64,000 bases of DNA from Arthrobacter sp. S41 (GCF_004320535.1 NZ_SIHY01000002.1:519788-583787), one strand, 5' to 3'; positions 23,425 to 32,883 are shown, numbered from the stretch's first letter. Numbers and translations: made by a program. Notes: generated by a model not told the origin, from the letters alone.

Positions 23425-25800
23425 CTATTCGACTATTTCAAGAGGTGCATAACGCAATAACAGTCTCTTTTCAGAATCTGGGAATTGCACCTTTGCCACC
23501 GTCTTATCGCCAGCACCTTCCAAAGCGAGAACAGTTCCCAAGCCAAACGCGGAATGCTTGACCGATTGCCCGACCTTGGGAATGGTGATGTCCTTATTTT
23601 GCACAACACGTTGCTTGGAGACTGGAGCAGCATTCATGCCGCGAGCCGGCGCAGATGACGAAGTGCCAGCACCCCAATGGGTTCCACGGTCATATCTGCT
23701 CGTGGCGAAATTCACCGCAGAATTACCAAAGCCGAAGCCCATGCCACCGGAACCCTCGCGTTTCCAGTCGATGAGCTGTTCTGGAATTTCTTCCAAGAAC
23801 TGGCTCGCTGGGTTGTACTGAGCTTGCCCCCAAAGGCTTCGCTGTTCAGCACGCGAAAGATATAGGCGCTCACGAGCACGAGTGAGCCCCACGTAGGCCA
23901 AACGACGCTCCTCTGCCAGTTCCTTCTCGTCGGTCATTGAACGCTGATGCGGGAAGACGCCGTGTTCCATACCGGTCAGGAAGACTACTGGGAATTCCAA
24001 GCCCTTGGCAGTGTGCAGGGTCATCAAGGTGACCATGCCTTCCTGTGCAGCCATCGCAGCACCTTCGTCATCACTGGGCGCTTCCGGAATCTGGTCGGCG
24101 TCGGCGACTAATGCCACACGTTCTAAGAATCCGGCCAAACCACCTTCAGGATCATCGTTAACGAAGTCACGAACCACAGCGACTAGTTCAGCCAGGTTCT
24201 CCACCCGTGATTCATCTTGCGGATCTGTAGATAGACGCAAGATTTCGAGATAGCCGGTTTGTTCCAGTACTGCTTCAAGCGCTTCGGCTGGTCCTGATCC
24301 TTCAGCCACAGTTTGCAAATCATCCATCAAGGAAACAAAGGCTGCGGTCATCTTGATTCCGCGGGTGCCCAAACCAGGTGCTTCATCGGAACGGCGCAGC
24401 GCTTCCATAAAGGAGATGCGTTCTCGATCAGCCAAGGCGGCCACTGCGCCTTCGGCACGATCGCCGATGCCTCGCTTTGGTTCGTTGAGGATACGACGGA
24501 CGTTGATGTCATCATCAGGATTCACCAAGGCACGCAGGTAGGCCAACGCATCCTTGATTTCCTTGCGGTCGTAGAACCGAGTTCCGCCGACTACGCGGTA
24601 CTTCAAGTCCAAGCGCATCAGTTGCTCTTCTAGGGCGCGAGACTGCGCGTTGGTGCGATAGAAGATCGCTACGTCTCCGGGACGCACGTCGTTTTCATCG
24701 TTAAGTCGCAAGATTTCTTCGGCAATCCAGCGAGCCTCGTCGGATTCAGATTCACCGACGTACCCGGTGATCAGTTCACCGTCGCCGCTGGCGGTCCACA
24801 GTCGCTTGTCGTTGCGGTCCGGGTTGCGCTTGATAACTTCGTTGGCCGCAGAAAGGATCGTCTGGGTGGAACGATAGTTCTGTTCCAACTTGATCGTTGC
24901 GGCGCTCGGATAGTCCTTCTCAAATTCGATGATGTTTCGAATATCAGCACCACGGAAAGCATAAATTGACTGGTCGGAGTCGCCAACAACAGTCAACTCG
25001 CCGGGGGTGGTCTCCCCCTCGATTCCGGTGAGTTCACGGATTAGTGAGTACTGCGCGTGGTTGGTGTCCTGGTACTCATCAATCAGTACATGACGGAAGC
25101 GGCGGCGGTAGCTGTCAGCTAGTCGCGGGAACGCTCGGAACATGTAGACAACTTGACCAATCAAGTCATCAAAGTCCAAGGCATTAGCCGAACGCATACG
25201 GCGGGTGTATCCACGGTAAACCTCGGAAACAGCTCGCGAGAACGGATCGTTGGTGTTGATGGTCGCGGCGTAGTCCTCATCGTCGATGAGCTCATTTTTC
25301 AGCGATGAAATTTTATGAGCGATCGCCTTGGGAGTGAAACGCTTCGGATCGATTTCCAATGACTTGGCCACTAATGTGATTAGCCGTAAGGAATCGGTTG
25401 AATCGTAGATTGAGAAGTTGGACTTCAACCCAATGGCCGCGGCTTCTCGACGCAAGATACGCACGCACGAGGAGTGGAACGTGGAAATCCACATCTTTTT
25501 CGCTTTGTCTTGACCAATCAATTCCGCTGCGCGTTCACGCATTTCGGCGGCTGCTTTGTTGGTGAAGGTAATCGCCAAGATCTCATGAGGGCGCGCGCGG
25601 CCGGTAGCCAGCAAGTACGCGATTCTGTGCGTAAGCACGCGCGTCTTACCTGAACCTGCACCAGCCACAATAAGCAAGGGGCCACCGGCATAGCGTACGG
25701 CTTCCTCCTGCTGGGGATTCATGCCGACCAACAGCTCTTCTGCGGTAGGCATGTCCGGTTGTGCAGTGTCCGTAGCGAAATCATCAAAAAGAAAATCCAT
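23425..25800 (-). CDS. pcrA: ATP-dependent DNA helicase PcrA/UvrD
   Basis: A 791-residue superfamily-1A 3'-5' helicase of repair and replication. Motifs in order: Q-motif/LNPQQEEAVRY-like start, Walker A AGAGSGKT, TFTNKAA, DEYQDTN, GDSDQSIYAFRGA, YRSTQTIL, TLHTAKGLEFPVVF and VGLTRARERLYL. The C-terminal 60 residues (VGQSVKHSAFGLGTVLALEG) form the Tudor-like domain that marks PcrA. The gene is divergent from a small membrane-protein gene. All catalytic motifs are intact. Confidence 0.95.
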   Translation of the reverse strand: MDFLFDDFATDTAQPDMPTAEELLVGMNPQQEEAVRYAGGPLLIVAGAGSGKTRVLTHRIAYLLATGRARPHEILAITFTNKAAAEMRERAAELIGQDKAKKMWISTFHSSCVRILRREAAAIGLKSNFSIYDSTDSLRLITLVAKSLEIDPKRFTPKAIAHKISSLKNELIDDEDYAATINTNDPFSRAVSEVYRGYTRRMRSANALDFDDLIGQVVYMFRAFPRLADSYRRRFRHVLIDEYQDTNHAQYSLIRELTGIEGETTPGELTVVGDSDQSIYAFRGADIRNIIEFEKDYPSAATIKLEQNYRSTQTILSAANEVIKRNPDRNDKRLWTASGDGELITGYVGESESDEARWIAEEILRLNDENDVRPGDVAIFYRTNAQSRALEEQLMRLDLKYRVVGGTRFYDRKEIKDALAYLRALVNPDDDINVRRILNEPKRGIGDRAEGAVAALADRERISFMEALRRSDEAPGLGTRGIKMTAAFVSLMDDLQTVAEGSGPAEALEAVLEQTGYLEILRLSTDPQDESRVENLAELVAVVRDFVNDDPEGGLAGFLERVALVADADQIPEAPSDDEGAAMAAQEGMVTLMTLHTAKGLEFPVVFLTGMEHGVFPHQRSMTDEKELAEERRLAYVGLTRARERLYLSRAEQRSLWGQAQYNPASQFLEEIPEQLIDWKREGSGGMGFGFGNSAVNFATSRYDRGTHWGAGTSSSAPARGMNAAPVSKQRVVQNKDITIPKVGQSVKHSAFGLGTVLALEGAGDKTVAKVQFPDSEKRLLLRYAPLEIVE

Positions 25801-25884
25801 GATGTAGCCAGTCTACGTGGCGATTAGGACACTTTTCGGTGGCCGTTGAAAAGTGCAAGCTAGAGCACGGGCATAATGGACTGT

Positions 25885-26547
25885 ATGGCAAAGAACGTCA
25901 AGAAAACTAAAGAGTATCGCAAACCGAGTCAGTTCAATGCTCATGATCAACAGAGAGCTACAAACCCTGCTGCAGCACGAGTGGCAAGGAACGGTTCGCA
26001 GGACAACCAGTCGAATCCGATGCTCCTGATATCCGTTGGTCTAGTTGTCTGTTTGGCCCTTTTTGTCTATTACCACCTGCTGACCATGGTGCAGATGAAA
26101 GACTTGAGCGATTCGCTGTCCATGCCAGATCAGCGAGTCTTTGGCTATACCGTCGCAGATATTGAAGCTCTGCGTTCTGTGATGAATGCTGACGCCATCG
26201 GACAGTTGAACTACCTGCACAAGACCGCAGGATTCTTGTTCCCGATGTTCACGGCCATCTTCTCGATGTTGTTGTTCATTCGTTGGATTCCCAATCGCCA
26301 AACCCGTTGGTTAGCGTGGATTGCCCCATTGGGCTTTGCACTGATAGATATCTGGGAAAACTTCGCCATTGATGCCCTGTTTACCGGTGAACTCAGCCCT
26401 GGCTTAGTGGCTCTAGCTTCCATCTTGACCACCGTTAGGTGGGCTCTACTCTTCATCACGGCAGCTCTCGTACTGGGCATCGGAGCGGTGAGGGCCAACC
26501 GTGCACTAAAGCGTAAGATCTTGGCTATCCGAGAGGGTACTGAGTAG
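25885..26547 (+). CDS. Four-helix membrane protein of unknown function
   Basis: Family not recognised. The first 48 residues are basic and polar, then about four hydrophobic segments follow: MLLISVGLVVCLALFVYYHLL, FLFPMFTAIFSMLLFIRW, WLAWIAPLGFALIDIWENF, and VRWALLFITAALVLGIGAV. The tail is basic. The ATG at 25885 is 9 bases after a CATAAT hexamer, so the message may be leaderless; an in-frame ATG at 25876 is the alternative. The gene ends 65 bases before tRNA-Arg. Confidence 0.65.
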   Translation: MAKNVKKTKEYRKPSQFNAHDQQRATNPAAARVARNGSQDNQSNPMLLISVGLVVCLALFVYYHLLTMVQMKDLSDSLSMPDQRVFGYTVADIEALRSVMNADAIGQLNYLHKTAGFLFPMFTAIFSMLLFIRWIPNRQTRWLAWIAPLGFALIDIWENFAIDALFTGELSPGLVALASILTTVRWALLFITAALVLGIGAVRANRALKRKILAIREGTE

Positions 26548-26612
26548 GAACAAGGGTGAGATTTACCCTCAGCATCCTAGTAAGATAGTGTTATTGGTGT
26601 TTTCATGCCCAA

Positions 26613-26686
26613 GCCTCTGTAGCTCAGTTGGATAGAGCGACCCTCTCCTAAAGGGTAGGCCAGCGGTTCAATTCCGCTCAGGGGCA
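26613..26686 (+). tRNA. tRNA-Arg (anticodon CCT)
   Basis: Complete cloverleaf of 74 nt: acceptor GCCTCTG/CAGGGGC with two G-T pairs, D arm GCTC/GAGC, anticodon stem ACCCT/AGGGT with loop CTCCTAA, T arm AGCGG/CCGCT, discriminator A. CCA is not encoded. It reads AGG codons. Confidence 0.95.
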
Positions 26687-26692
26687 CAAGAT

Positions 26693-26736
26693 AAAGAGCT
26701 TTGCTACCGCAATATTGCTGGTAGCAAGGCTCTTTT
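26693..26736 (+). terminator. Terminator of tRNA-Arg
   Basis: Stem built from AAAGAGCTTTGCTACC and GGTAGCAAGGCTCTTTT (one mismatch), followed by CG. It starts 6 bases after the tRNA. Confidence 0.85.
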
Positions 26737-26750
26737 CGTATCACGGCAAC

Positions 26751-26787
26751 AGCTAAGGGCACGTTCATGATGAACGTGCCCTTAGCT
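26751..26787 (-). terminator. Hairpin after the ROK regulator gene
   Basis: Perfect 17-base arms (26751-26767, 26771-26787) with a 3-base loop, 17 bases past the ROK stop. There is no T run on the minus side, so termination may be weak or factor-assisted. Confidence 0.6.
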
Positions 26788-26804
26788 GAGAATAAAGTTT
26801 GAGA

Positions 26805-28034
26805 CTAGCGAAGCAGGAGTGCGGTCGCCTTTGGCGAAAGCGAAGCATCCATGACTACGCAGGCGCCACCGATGGCTCCTACATTGGCGCCAAGTTCGGA
26901 GGTGCGAGTTTCGATTTCGTGAACACCGCGCAGAGCGAATCGGCGTTCAACTGATTCTCGAACATCGTTTTCTACCAGCTCGCGAACCCTGCCCCACTGT
27001 GGACCGCCGAAGATGATTTCGCGAACGTCCAACGAGTTGGCTAGCTGACCTGCAACTTCAGCGACCATGGTCATGGATCCGGTAACCAATTCCTTGGCTA
27101 CCTTGTTGCCTTCATGAGCCAGTTCGTAGAGTCGGTTCATACCCTCTGCACGCTGTTCCGGGCCTACGATTTCGTAGGTAGGAAGCTCCAGGCCACGTTC
27201 CTTGGCCTGGGCAGAAATGTACTCGTACGAGGTACCTGCTGCGAGGCAGTCGTCAGCACCGCATTCTTCACAAATGATCGACTTGTGCCCGGTGGAGTAG
27301 TGTCCGATTTCGCCAGCGTTGTTGCTTGCGCCGTGGTGAACATCGTTATTGAGCACTAGGCCGGCACCGAAGCCGTGACCGCAGTAAACAAATACGAAGT
27401 CGTTGTTCTTTTCTTCCTTGGACTGCCATAGCTCGCCAACGGCGGAGGCGATGGTGTCCTTTTCGATGATGACCTGCAAGCGCAAGAGCTTACGCAGCGG
27501 GTTGACCAGCTCAACATCAGCCCAACCATCAAGCAGTGGTGGGTTCAGAACGATACCCTCTTCAACGTTGACTGGACCTGGAACTGCGATGCCTACGCCA
27601 ACGATGTGCTTCTTTGGAATGCGAATTTCAGCGATAAGTTCCTTGACGGTGGTGGCCATCAGCTGGATCGTCTCGTTAGCGACCTCCAAGTTAGGAACTT
27701 CGATGCGACGCTCGCGCAATACTTCACCACGAAGGTTCATCGCAACGAAGCTGAGAACGCTAGGATCAAGGTGGATACCAATGGAAACCAAGCGGTTGCC
27801 TTCAAGCTCCAAAACGGTGCGAGGCTTACCTGGGCCGGATACAATCGTGCGGTCTTCTCGGACAATTCCGTCATCCAGCAAACGACGAACGACATTTGAA
27901 ATGGTCTGTGGCGAAAGGCCAGTTGAACCTGCCAGTTCCACGCGGCTAATGCCATCAGGTGCGCGTCGAATCGACTCGAGAATGACAGCCTGGTTAAAGT
28001 CACCCAGGCGGCCTAGATTTGTACCCCGTCGCAT
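26805..28034 (-). CDS. ROK-family transcriptional regulator
   Basis: A 409-residue NagC/XylR-type repressor. The N-terminal winged helix (GDFNQAVILESIRRAPDGISRVELAGSTGLSPQTISNVVRRLLDDGIV) is followed by an ATPase-like ROK domain with GVGIAVPGPVNVEEG, YCGHGFGAGLVLNN and the zinc-binding CEECGADDC. Such proteins repress sugar-uptake or sugar-catabolic genes and are released by sugar or sugar-phosphate. No transporter is adjacent, so the target is remote or it acts globally. Confidence 0.9.
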   Translation of the reverse strand: MRRGTNLGRLGDFNQAVILESIRRAPDGISRVELAGSTGLSPQTISNVVRRLLDDGIVREDRTIVSGPGKPRTVLELEGNRLVSIGIHLDPSVLSFVAMNLRGEVLRERRIEVPNLEVANETIQLMATTVKELIAEIRIPKKHIVGVGIAVPGPVNVEEGIVLNPPLLDGWADVELVNPLRKLLRLQVIIEKDTIASAVGELWQSKEEKNNDFVFVYCGHGFGAGLVLNNDVHHGASNNAGEIGHYSTGHKSIICEECGADDCLAAGTSYEYISAQAKERGLELPTYEIVGPEQRAEGMNRLYELAHEGNKVAKELVTGSMTMVAEVAGQLANSLDVREIIFGGPQWGRVRELVENDVRESVERRFALRGVHEIETRTSELGANVGAIGGACVVMDASLSPKATALLLR

Positions 28035-28220
28035 TTTTACTCCATTGTTCTGTAAAGTAGATGGATCGATCTTTCTGTTCCAGCGATCCCGGTAACAAAT
28101 AGCACGTGGTCTGTATACCGCGAGTAATTTGACCGCTATGAGTTACAACTAAAAACGTTGGAGATCCAATTAAGCACGTTACCACCATTAACGTATGGAT
28201 TCACGCGATATTGTGTTTTA

Positions 28221-28631
28221 GTGAAGAAAAATTTGACGATCTCAGCGGCATGTTTAATCAACAACCAAGGAGAAATTCTCCTCGTGCGCAAACGTGGCAC
28301 TACCAAGTTCATGCAACCGGGCGGAAAACCTGAAATCGGGGAATCCCCGTTACAAACTGTCATTCGAGAAATCCGCGAGGAACTTGGAATCTCCTTCATG
28401 CCCGACGAACTCAAGTTCGACGGTGAATGGATTGGAGCGGCCGCCAATGAAGACGACACTTCCATCCGCGCCTCGCTATTTTCAGCGCACTACGACGGCA
28501 AGCTCGTACCCCTAGCAGAGCTTGAAGAACTTCTCTGGATCGCACCAAAAGACGCTTTGCTTCGCGAGGACATCGCTCCACTGCTACGTGAATTCGTATT
28601 GCCCCACGCCATTGCCAACGCCGCCGGATAA
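28221..28631 (+). CDS. NUDIX hydrolase
   Basis: A 136-residue nucleotide-diphosphate hydrolase. The Nudix box is perfect: GGKPEIGE, seven residues, then REIREELGI. The GTG at 28221 is preferred because the first family strand (LTISAACLINNQGEILLVRKR) begins immediately after it; TTG 28158 would add 21 unrelated residues. A TATTGT hexamer 6 bases upstream suggests a leaderless transcript. Substrate not predictable; a housecleaning or ADP-ribose type enzyme is likely. Confidence 0.85.
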   Translation: MKKNLTISAACLINNQGEILLVRKRGTTKFMQPGGKPEIGESPLQTVIREIREELGISFMPDELKFDGEWIGAAANEDDTSIRASLFSAHYDGKLVPLAELEELLWIAPKDALLREDIAPLLREFVLPHAIANAAG

Positions 28632-28674
28632 CCTATTCGTCCCGGCAACCCAAAACGGGCCTTTAGCTGACCGT

Positions 28675-29169
28675 TTAGCTGGCTTGAAGGAACTCATCCC
28701 ACGCTGCATCAATATGTTGCAGCCCAGAGACTAGGTGTCCTCCCATACGTGGTCGGTGTGGTGTGGTGCGAAGCTGCCAGCCAAGTTGCGAAAGCATCTT
28801 GTCGGCCTTGCGACTATTGCACAGCAGACAAGCTGCCACAAGATTCTCCCAAGTATTCTTCCCTCCCCTACTTCTGGGGATCACGTGATCGATAGTGTTC
28901 GCAGACTTACCGCAATAAGCGCAGGTAAAGGCGTCCCGACGCAGAACACCCCTACGCGTGACATGAAGCATGTCGCGGTAGGGGCGTCTTACATAGCGTT
29001 TGAGAACAATGACCGTGGGTCTGGGTAACTGTCCGTGGGAACTGCGAACTGGAGAATCGTCGTCCTGGAGAACAATGGTGGCTTTGTCAGCCATAACCAT
29101 TACTAGGGCTCGTCTAAAAGTCACGACCGCTAAGGGTTCGTATCCTGCGTTTAATACCAGTGTTCGCAT
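28675..29169 (-). CDS. HNH endonuclease-family protein
   Basis: A 164-residue protein common in Actinobacteria with an HNH nuclease domain in its second half: zinc cysteines FTCAYCGKS and AACLLCNSRKADK around the catalytic DHVIPRSRGGKNTWENL. The N-terminal half (MRTLVLNAGYEPLAVV...) is the conserved partner domain. The start is at 29169, preceded by AAGGAAG 9-15 bases upstream. The convergent NUDIX gene ends 43 bases away. Physiological role unknown; a DNA repair or chromosomal nuclease is usually assumed, and there are no signs of mobility. Confidence 0.88.
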   Translation of the reverse strand: MRTLVLNAGYEPLAVVTFRRALVMVMADKATIVLQDDDSPVRSSHGQLPRPTVIVLKRYVRRPYRDMLHVTRRGVLRRDAFTCAYCGKSANTIDHVIPRSRGGKNTWENLVAACLLCNSRKADKMLSQLGWQLRTTPHRPRMGGHLVSGLQHIDAAWDEFLQAS

Positions 29170-29351
29170 GTGTCGTACTTCCTTCTTGAACCGATTGCTA
29201 CCATCTGGCATTGATGGAGCTCGCGCCCTTATCGGAGTGTCTCTACGGCTAGCCTATGCGAAGATTTAGGCGATTTGGGAGTATCTGAAGAAGAAATCAA
29301 TCGTTTTTCACTTTTTTGATGTTCTACGTTCACTCTATTTAAACTAACAAA

Positions 29352-29382
29352 GGCCACCGGACGATTGAATCGTCCGATGGCC
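29352..29382 (-). terminator. Terminator of the NlpC/P60 gene
   Basis: Twelve-base arms GGCCACCGGACG/CGTCCGATGGCC (one mismatch) around a loop that can extend the stem; the minus-strand tail is TTTGTTAG. Confidence 0.8.
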
Positions 29383-29397
29383 GTCGTAAAGCTGAAT

Positions 29398-30318
29398 TTA
29401 GCCAGCTAGGGTGTAATAACCGTACAGTGGGTTGCGCGATACATCGTGAACCAAAGTACCAACACTTGGGTTCTGTGCACCGATCATCTTGCCACCGCCG
29501 AGGTAGATACCTACGTGGCCGCCACCGTTCTGGAATACCAAGTCGCCAGGCTTAGGGCTGCTGGTGCGCTTGAACTGACCCGAGCCAAGGATGGCCGAGG
29601 TTCCGCGAGCGATGTTGATGCCGTTCTGTGCGTAAACATACTTTACGAAGCCCGAGCAATCCCAACCGCTTGGGGTGTTGCCGCCCCAGACGTATGGAAC
29701 GCCAGCGTACTTGGCTGCGGTGCCAGCGATGCCGGACAGGCCAGCAGACTGTACCGAGGTCTCAGCCTTGGTTTCGGTCTTTGCCTTAGCTTCGGTCTTC
29801 GCCTCAGCCTTTGGAGCAGCGGTTGCTGCCTTTGCGGTTCCGGTGCTACGGCTCTGACGAGTCGTTGGAGCGAACGAATCCGAAGAATCGGAAGAAGCCG
29901 AGGAAGCGCTTGCAACGGTGGTCTTTGCTGGCTTAGCAGCAGTCGACGACTCGTTGGTGCGGGTGGTTGGCTCGATGTCATCAGCAACTGCGATAACAAC
30001 TGGCTCTGGCTTCTCTTCTGAAGTGAAGCTTGCACGCTTAATGCTTACTGAAGCGTCCTTGTCGGCAGCAACGCTGACCGACTTGACTGCAACGCGCTCT
30101 GGGTTGATAGTGTCAACCGGCGAAGCCGAAACGTCGCGTGGTGCGGATGCCTGGCCTGGAACACCCAGGGTTACGATCAAACCGGATGCTGCTGCAACTA
30201 CGGCAGCCTGACGACCCACCGAGCCTGCGTTAGACGCTACGGCCTGGGAAATCGCCTGTAGCGAATTGGTGCGTGAAACGTCGGCGCGGCGACGTCCATG
30301 TGCATGACTCTTGGTCAA
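29398..30318 (-). CDS. Secreted NlpC/P60 peptidoglycan endopeptidase
   Basis: A 306-residue cell-wall hydrolase cleaving stem peptides. An N-terminal basic stretch (HGRRRADVSRT) and hydrophobic segment (QAAVVAAASGLIVTLGVPGQA, about 38-58) form a Sec signal. A low-complexity Ala/Thr/Lys/Glu linker (about 95-190) follows, then the NlpC/P60 domain with catalytic Cys in SGWDCSGFVKYVYAQNG and His in GGHVGIYLGGGKMIG. Translation starts at TTG (30316-30318) with GGAGAGG 8 bases upstream. A c-di-AMP riboswitch fills the leader. The homologous leader and RBS-TTG layout is repeated before the M23 gene upstream. Confidence 0.9.
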   Translation of the reverse strand: MTKSHAHGRRRADVSRTNSLQAISQAVASNAGSVGRQAAVVAAASGLIVTLGVPGQASAPRDVSASPVDTINPERVAVKSVSVAADKDASVSIKRASFTSEEKPEPVVIAVADDIEPTTRTNESSTAAKPAKTTVASASSASSDSSDSFAPTTRQSRSTGTAKAATAAPKAEAKTEAKAKTETKAETSVQSAGLSGIAGTAAKYAGVPYVWGGNTPSGWDCSGFVKYVYAQNGINIARGTSAILGSGQFKRTSSPKPGDLVFQNGGGHVGIYLGGGKMIGAQNPSVGTLVHDVSRNPLYGYYTLAG

Positions 30319-30334
30319 AATATTGCCTCTCCTT

Positions 30335-30470
30335 GATACCTACGAGGTAAGCTGTCGGGTTCGAAGTGGAGTTACCTCGGTGGATTTGAAGTTTCCTTCT
30401 CTTCCACTTCACCCCTAGGGTTATTAGCCAAAGCTAATGACCCGATGTTGGTTCCCCCGCCACTGCCGTA
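30335..30470 (-). promoter_or_regulatory. c-di-AMP riboswitch (ydaO-yuaA type), copy 1
   Basis: On the minus strand the leader contains the conserved blocks of this class in order: GGGGGAACC (30452-30460), GGGGTGAAG (near 30407-30415), then GAACCCGACAGCTTACC (around 30347-30363) and CTCGTAGG. These flank variable hairpins. In Actinobacteria the class controls cell-wall hydrolase genes, usually turning them off when c-di-AMP binds. It ends about 15 bases before the TTG start. Boundaries are approximate. Confidence 0.88.
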
Positions 30471-30615
30471 CGAGTTGTGTATAACTGCTCATTGCGTGTT
30501 GGCAGTGCTCGGTTCTCACGCAAAGATGCCCATGGGTTCCCCATGGCACGGATATAAGCCTATAGGATGATTTTTGAAATGTCACGTTTTGATCACGAAA
30601 TAGTGACGAACGTCG

Positions 30616-31662
30616 TTATAACCAACCTGCAGGGTCTTTGAACTGACCGTCAACGATCACTTCGAAGTGCACGTGAGGCCCGGTTGAGTTGCCGGTAGTG
30701 CCCGACAATGCGATGAGATCGCCGCGCTTCACCTTGTCTCCAACCTTGACCAAAACCTTGCTGTTGTGGCTGTAGCCGGTTTCCAAGCCCTTGCCGTGAT
30801 CCAGGGTGACTCGGTTACCTGAATGACCGGCCCAACCTGCAACCTCAACAACACCATCTGCTGCGGCGTAAACCTTGGTTCCACTGCCAACACCGTAATC
30901 GGTGCCGCTGTGAATCATGAAGCCTGCGCCGGTTGGATTCTTTCGGTGCCCGAAGGTCGAAGTGATGCGCTGGCTATCTACTGGTGCATCAAGCAACCCT
31001 GCGGTTTCCTTGAGCGTGGTGACATCGCCACCCGAAGCAGTCATGATCTCAGTGAGCTTCTCTTCACTGGCGACCTTCTTATTTACTTCGGAGGACAGTG
31101 CAGCGCGTTCAACGGAAAGCTCCGTTGTGCTCTCAGGAGCCTTGACGTCGACTACAGCTGAAGTTGCGGTGCGCTGTTCGGCGGCAACTGCCTTGTCCTC
31201 TTCACCTGTGCTGCCCGAAAGCTGTGGGGCAACTACTGCCAAAGCCAAACCTGAAACCGCAGCGACTGCAGCGATTTTGTGGCTGAAGCCGGCACGAATT
31301 GGCTTACGGCTCTTGGTCTTGACGCTGGCAATGAACTCTACGTTGCTATCTGCATCAGCTGGAGCCGAGCTCGTTGCCTGAGTTTCAGTGCGCTGTGGCA
31401 ATGAAACAACATTGCTCGCGGCGATCTTTGAAGCAAAGTCTTTTTGGTTGGGTGCTACACCGTAGCGCTGGTTGGAGTCGAAGCGACGACCCACAAAGTC
31501 TGCGTGCACCGGCTTAACCGGGCTGATAGCGGGAGCTGCTGTCGCAGCGCGTGATGCGCGGCGTCCATTGGGCCGCGCGGTGGCCGAAGCGGTGATCTCT
31601 GCAATCACGTCAATCTCGGTATCCGCAGCGCGACGTCGTCCCGCAGTCTTGGTTTCGACCAA
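30616..31662 (-). CDS. Secreted M23-family peptidoglycan endopeptidase
   Basis: A 348-residue LytM-type zinc peptidase. A basic N-terminus and a membrane/signal segment (about 128-150: IAAVAAVSGLALAVVAPQLSG) precede a helical region. The M23 domain has the metal ligands in HSGTDYGVGSG and HVHFEVIVDG, with GYSHNSKVLV between. Translation starts at TTG (31660-31662) with GAGAGGAA upstream. Like the NlpC gene, it has a c-di-AMP riboswitch leader. The long cytoplasmic-side N-terminus (about 125 residues) before the membrane segment is longer than usual. Confidence 0.9.
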   Translation of the reverse strand: MVETKTAGRRRAADTEIDVIAEITASATARPNGRRASRAATAAPAISPVKPVHADFVGRRFDSNQRYGVAPNQKDFASKIAASNVVSLPQRTETQATSSAPADADSNVEFIASVKTKSRKPIRAGFSHKIAAVAAVSGLALAVVAPQLSGSTGEEDKAVAAEQRTATSAVVDVKAPESTTELSVERAALSSEVNKKVASEEKLTEIMTASGGDVTTLKETAGLLDAPVDSQRITSTFGHRKNPTGAGFMIHSGTDYGVGSGTKVYAAADGVVEVAGWAGHSGNRVTLDHGKGLETGYSHNSKVLVKVGDKVKRGDLIALSGTTGNSTGPHVHFEVIVDGQFKDPAGWL

Positions 31663-31681
31663 AACATTCCTCTCACTGTTA

Positions 31682-31800
31682 CGCCTACGAAGTTAGCTGT
31701 CGGGTTCGACTATGGAGAAATGCGTCGGCCTGTAAATTACAGAACTTCACCCCAAGACGTTTGCACGTCAAAATATTGGGTCCCCCGTTGTTGCCCTCAA
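31682..31800 (-). promoter_or_regulatory. c-di-AMP riboswitch (ydaO-yuaA type), copy 2
   Basis: Minus-strand blocks: GGGGGACCC (31779-31787), GGGGTGAAG (31745-31753), then CGAACCCGACAGCTAACTTC and CGTAGGC ending near 31684. The spacer hairpins differ in sequence from copy 1, while the binding-core words are conserved, as expected for a structural RNA. It ends about 20 bases before the TTG start of the M23 gene. Confidence 0.88.
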
Positions 31801-31927
31801 ATATTCGTGACCTTCTTCTGACGCAGGGCAACACTCGGCGGTCGCGACAGAGGCGGATGATGCACGTCAGATCGACGACACCACTAATAAACGTTACCGG
31901 GCATCGCCTAAAGTTACAATTTCGTTA

Positions 31928-32623
31928 TCAAATTTGAGACCGAACAAACACGTGTCCGCTGACTTCAACTGGAAGCTCGAGTGCGCCTTCGATGCCCTGA
32001 ACGCGGACCACTACGTAGTCGTCGGCACGTTCCAAAGTGACAATGGCACCGGGGCGAATTCCGCCTTCATTCAGTTGTCCGAGCAGAATTGGGTCCGTTT
32101 GGATCGGCTCAGCTAGACGCTCGATAGCTATCGGGCCGATGTTGCCGGCCAGCAATGCGTCATCCAAATTCTGAACGGCATGCGAGATTTCGGCCACGCT
32201 AGGGCCACCAAGTACTTCAAGACCTGGAATTGGGTTGCCATACGGGGAGACAGTTGGCTTACCCAATAGGTCGTAGAGTCGACGTTCAACACGTTCACTC
32301 ATCACGTGTTCCCAGCGGCAAGCTTCGTCATGGACGTATTCCCAGTCCAAGCCGATCATGTCCGAAAGTAGACGCTCAGCCAAGCGGTGCTTGCGCATCA
32401 CGCCCGTTGCTAATTCATGACCTTTATCAGTCAGCGCAAGGTGACGATCAGTAGAGACGACTACCAAACCGTCGCGCTCCATGCGGGCAACAGTCTGCGA
32501 CACAGTTGGTCCTGAGTGGCCAAGACGCTCCGCAATTCGGGCACGCAAAGCCACGATCTCTTCTTCTTGAAGTTCAAGAATGGTGCGAAGATACATCTCA
32601 GTTGTATCGATAAGATCAGACAC
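31928..32623 (-). CDS. ideR: Iron-dependent repressor IdeR/DtxR
   Basis: A 231-residue metal-activated repressor of iron uptake. The DNA-binding domain (DTTEMYLRTILELQEEEIVALRARIAERLGHSGPTVSQTVARMERDGLVVV) and the metal/dimerisation domain (VMRKHRLAERLL, VHDEACRWEHVMSERVERRL, PYGNPIPGL) match DtxR almost word for word, including the Cys-containing metal site in DEACRWEH. A C-terminal SH3-like domain is present (about 150-231). It is divergent from serC. I saw no clear iron box within the window. Confidence 0.95.
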   Translation of the reverse strand: MSDLIDTTEMYLRTILELQEEEIVALRARIAERLGHSGPTVSQTVARMERDGLVVVSTDRHLALTDKGHELATGVMRKHRLAERLLSDMIGLDWEYVHDEACRWEHVMSERVERRLYDLLGKPTVSPYGNPIPGLEVLGGPSVAEISHAVQNLDDALLAGNIGPIAIERLAEPIQTDPILLGQLNEGGIRPGAIVTLERADDYVVVRVQGIEGALELPVEVSGHVFVRSQI

Positions 32624-32883
32624 AGTAGCCGCTCCTGGAAGTCACAACAGTTAAGTTCGCTCGATTTTTACGTGGCGTCAATAGCCCACTCTACTTGGTC
32701 TATCAGACAGTGTGCGGATGTAACCCGCCGCGCAGATGTCGTAACCGACCGTCTCGCTTTTCCCTCGAGCCCCCGCAATTTGCGAAGATATCTATTGAAA
32801 CGCCAAGGCCATCCTTCAATATTCCGATTCTGGGTAATGGTGGCCTATCAGGCACTTCAAACTATCGCTACAAGAGGAGCGCG

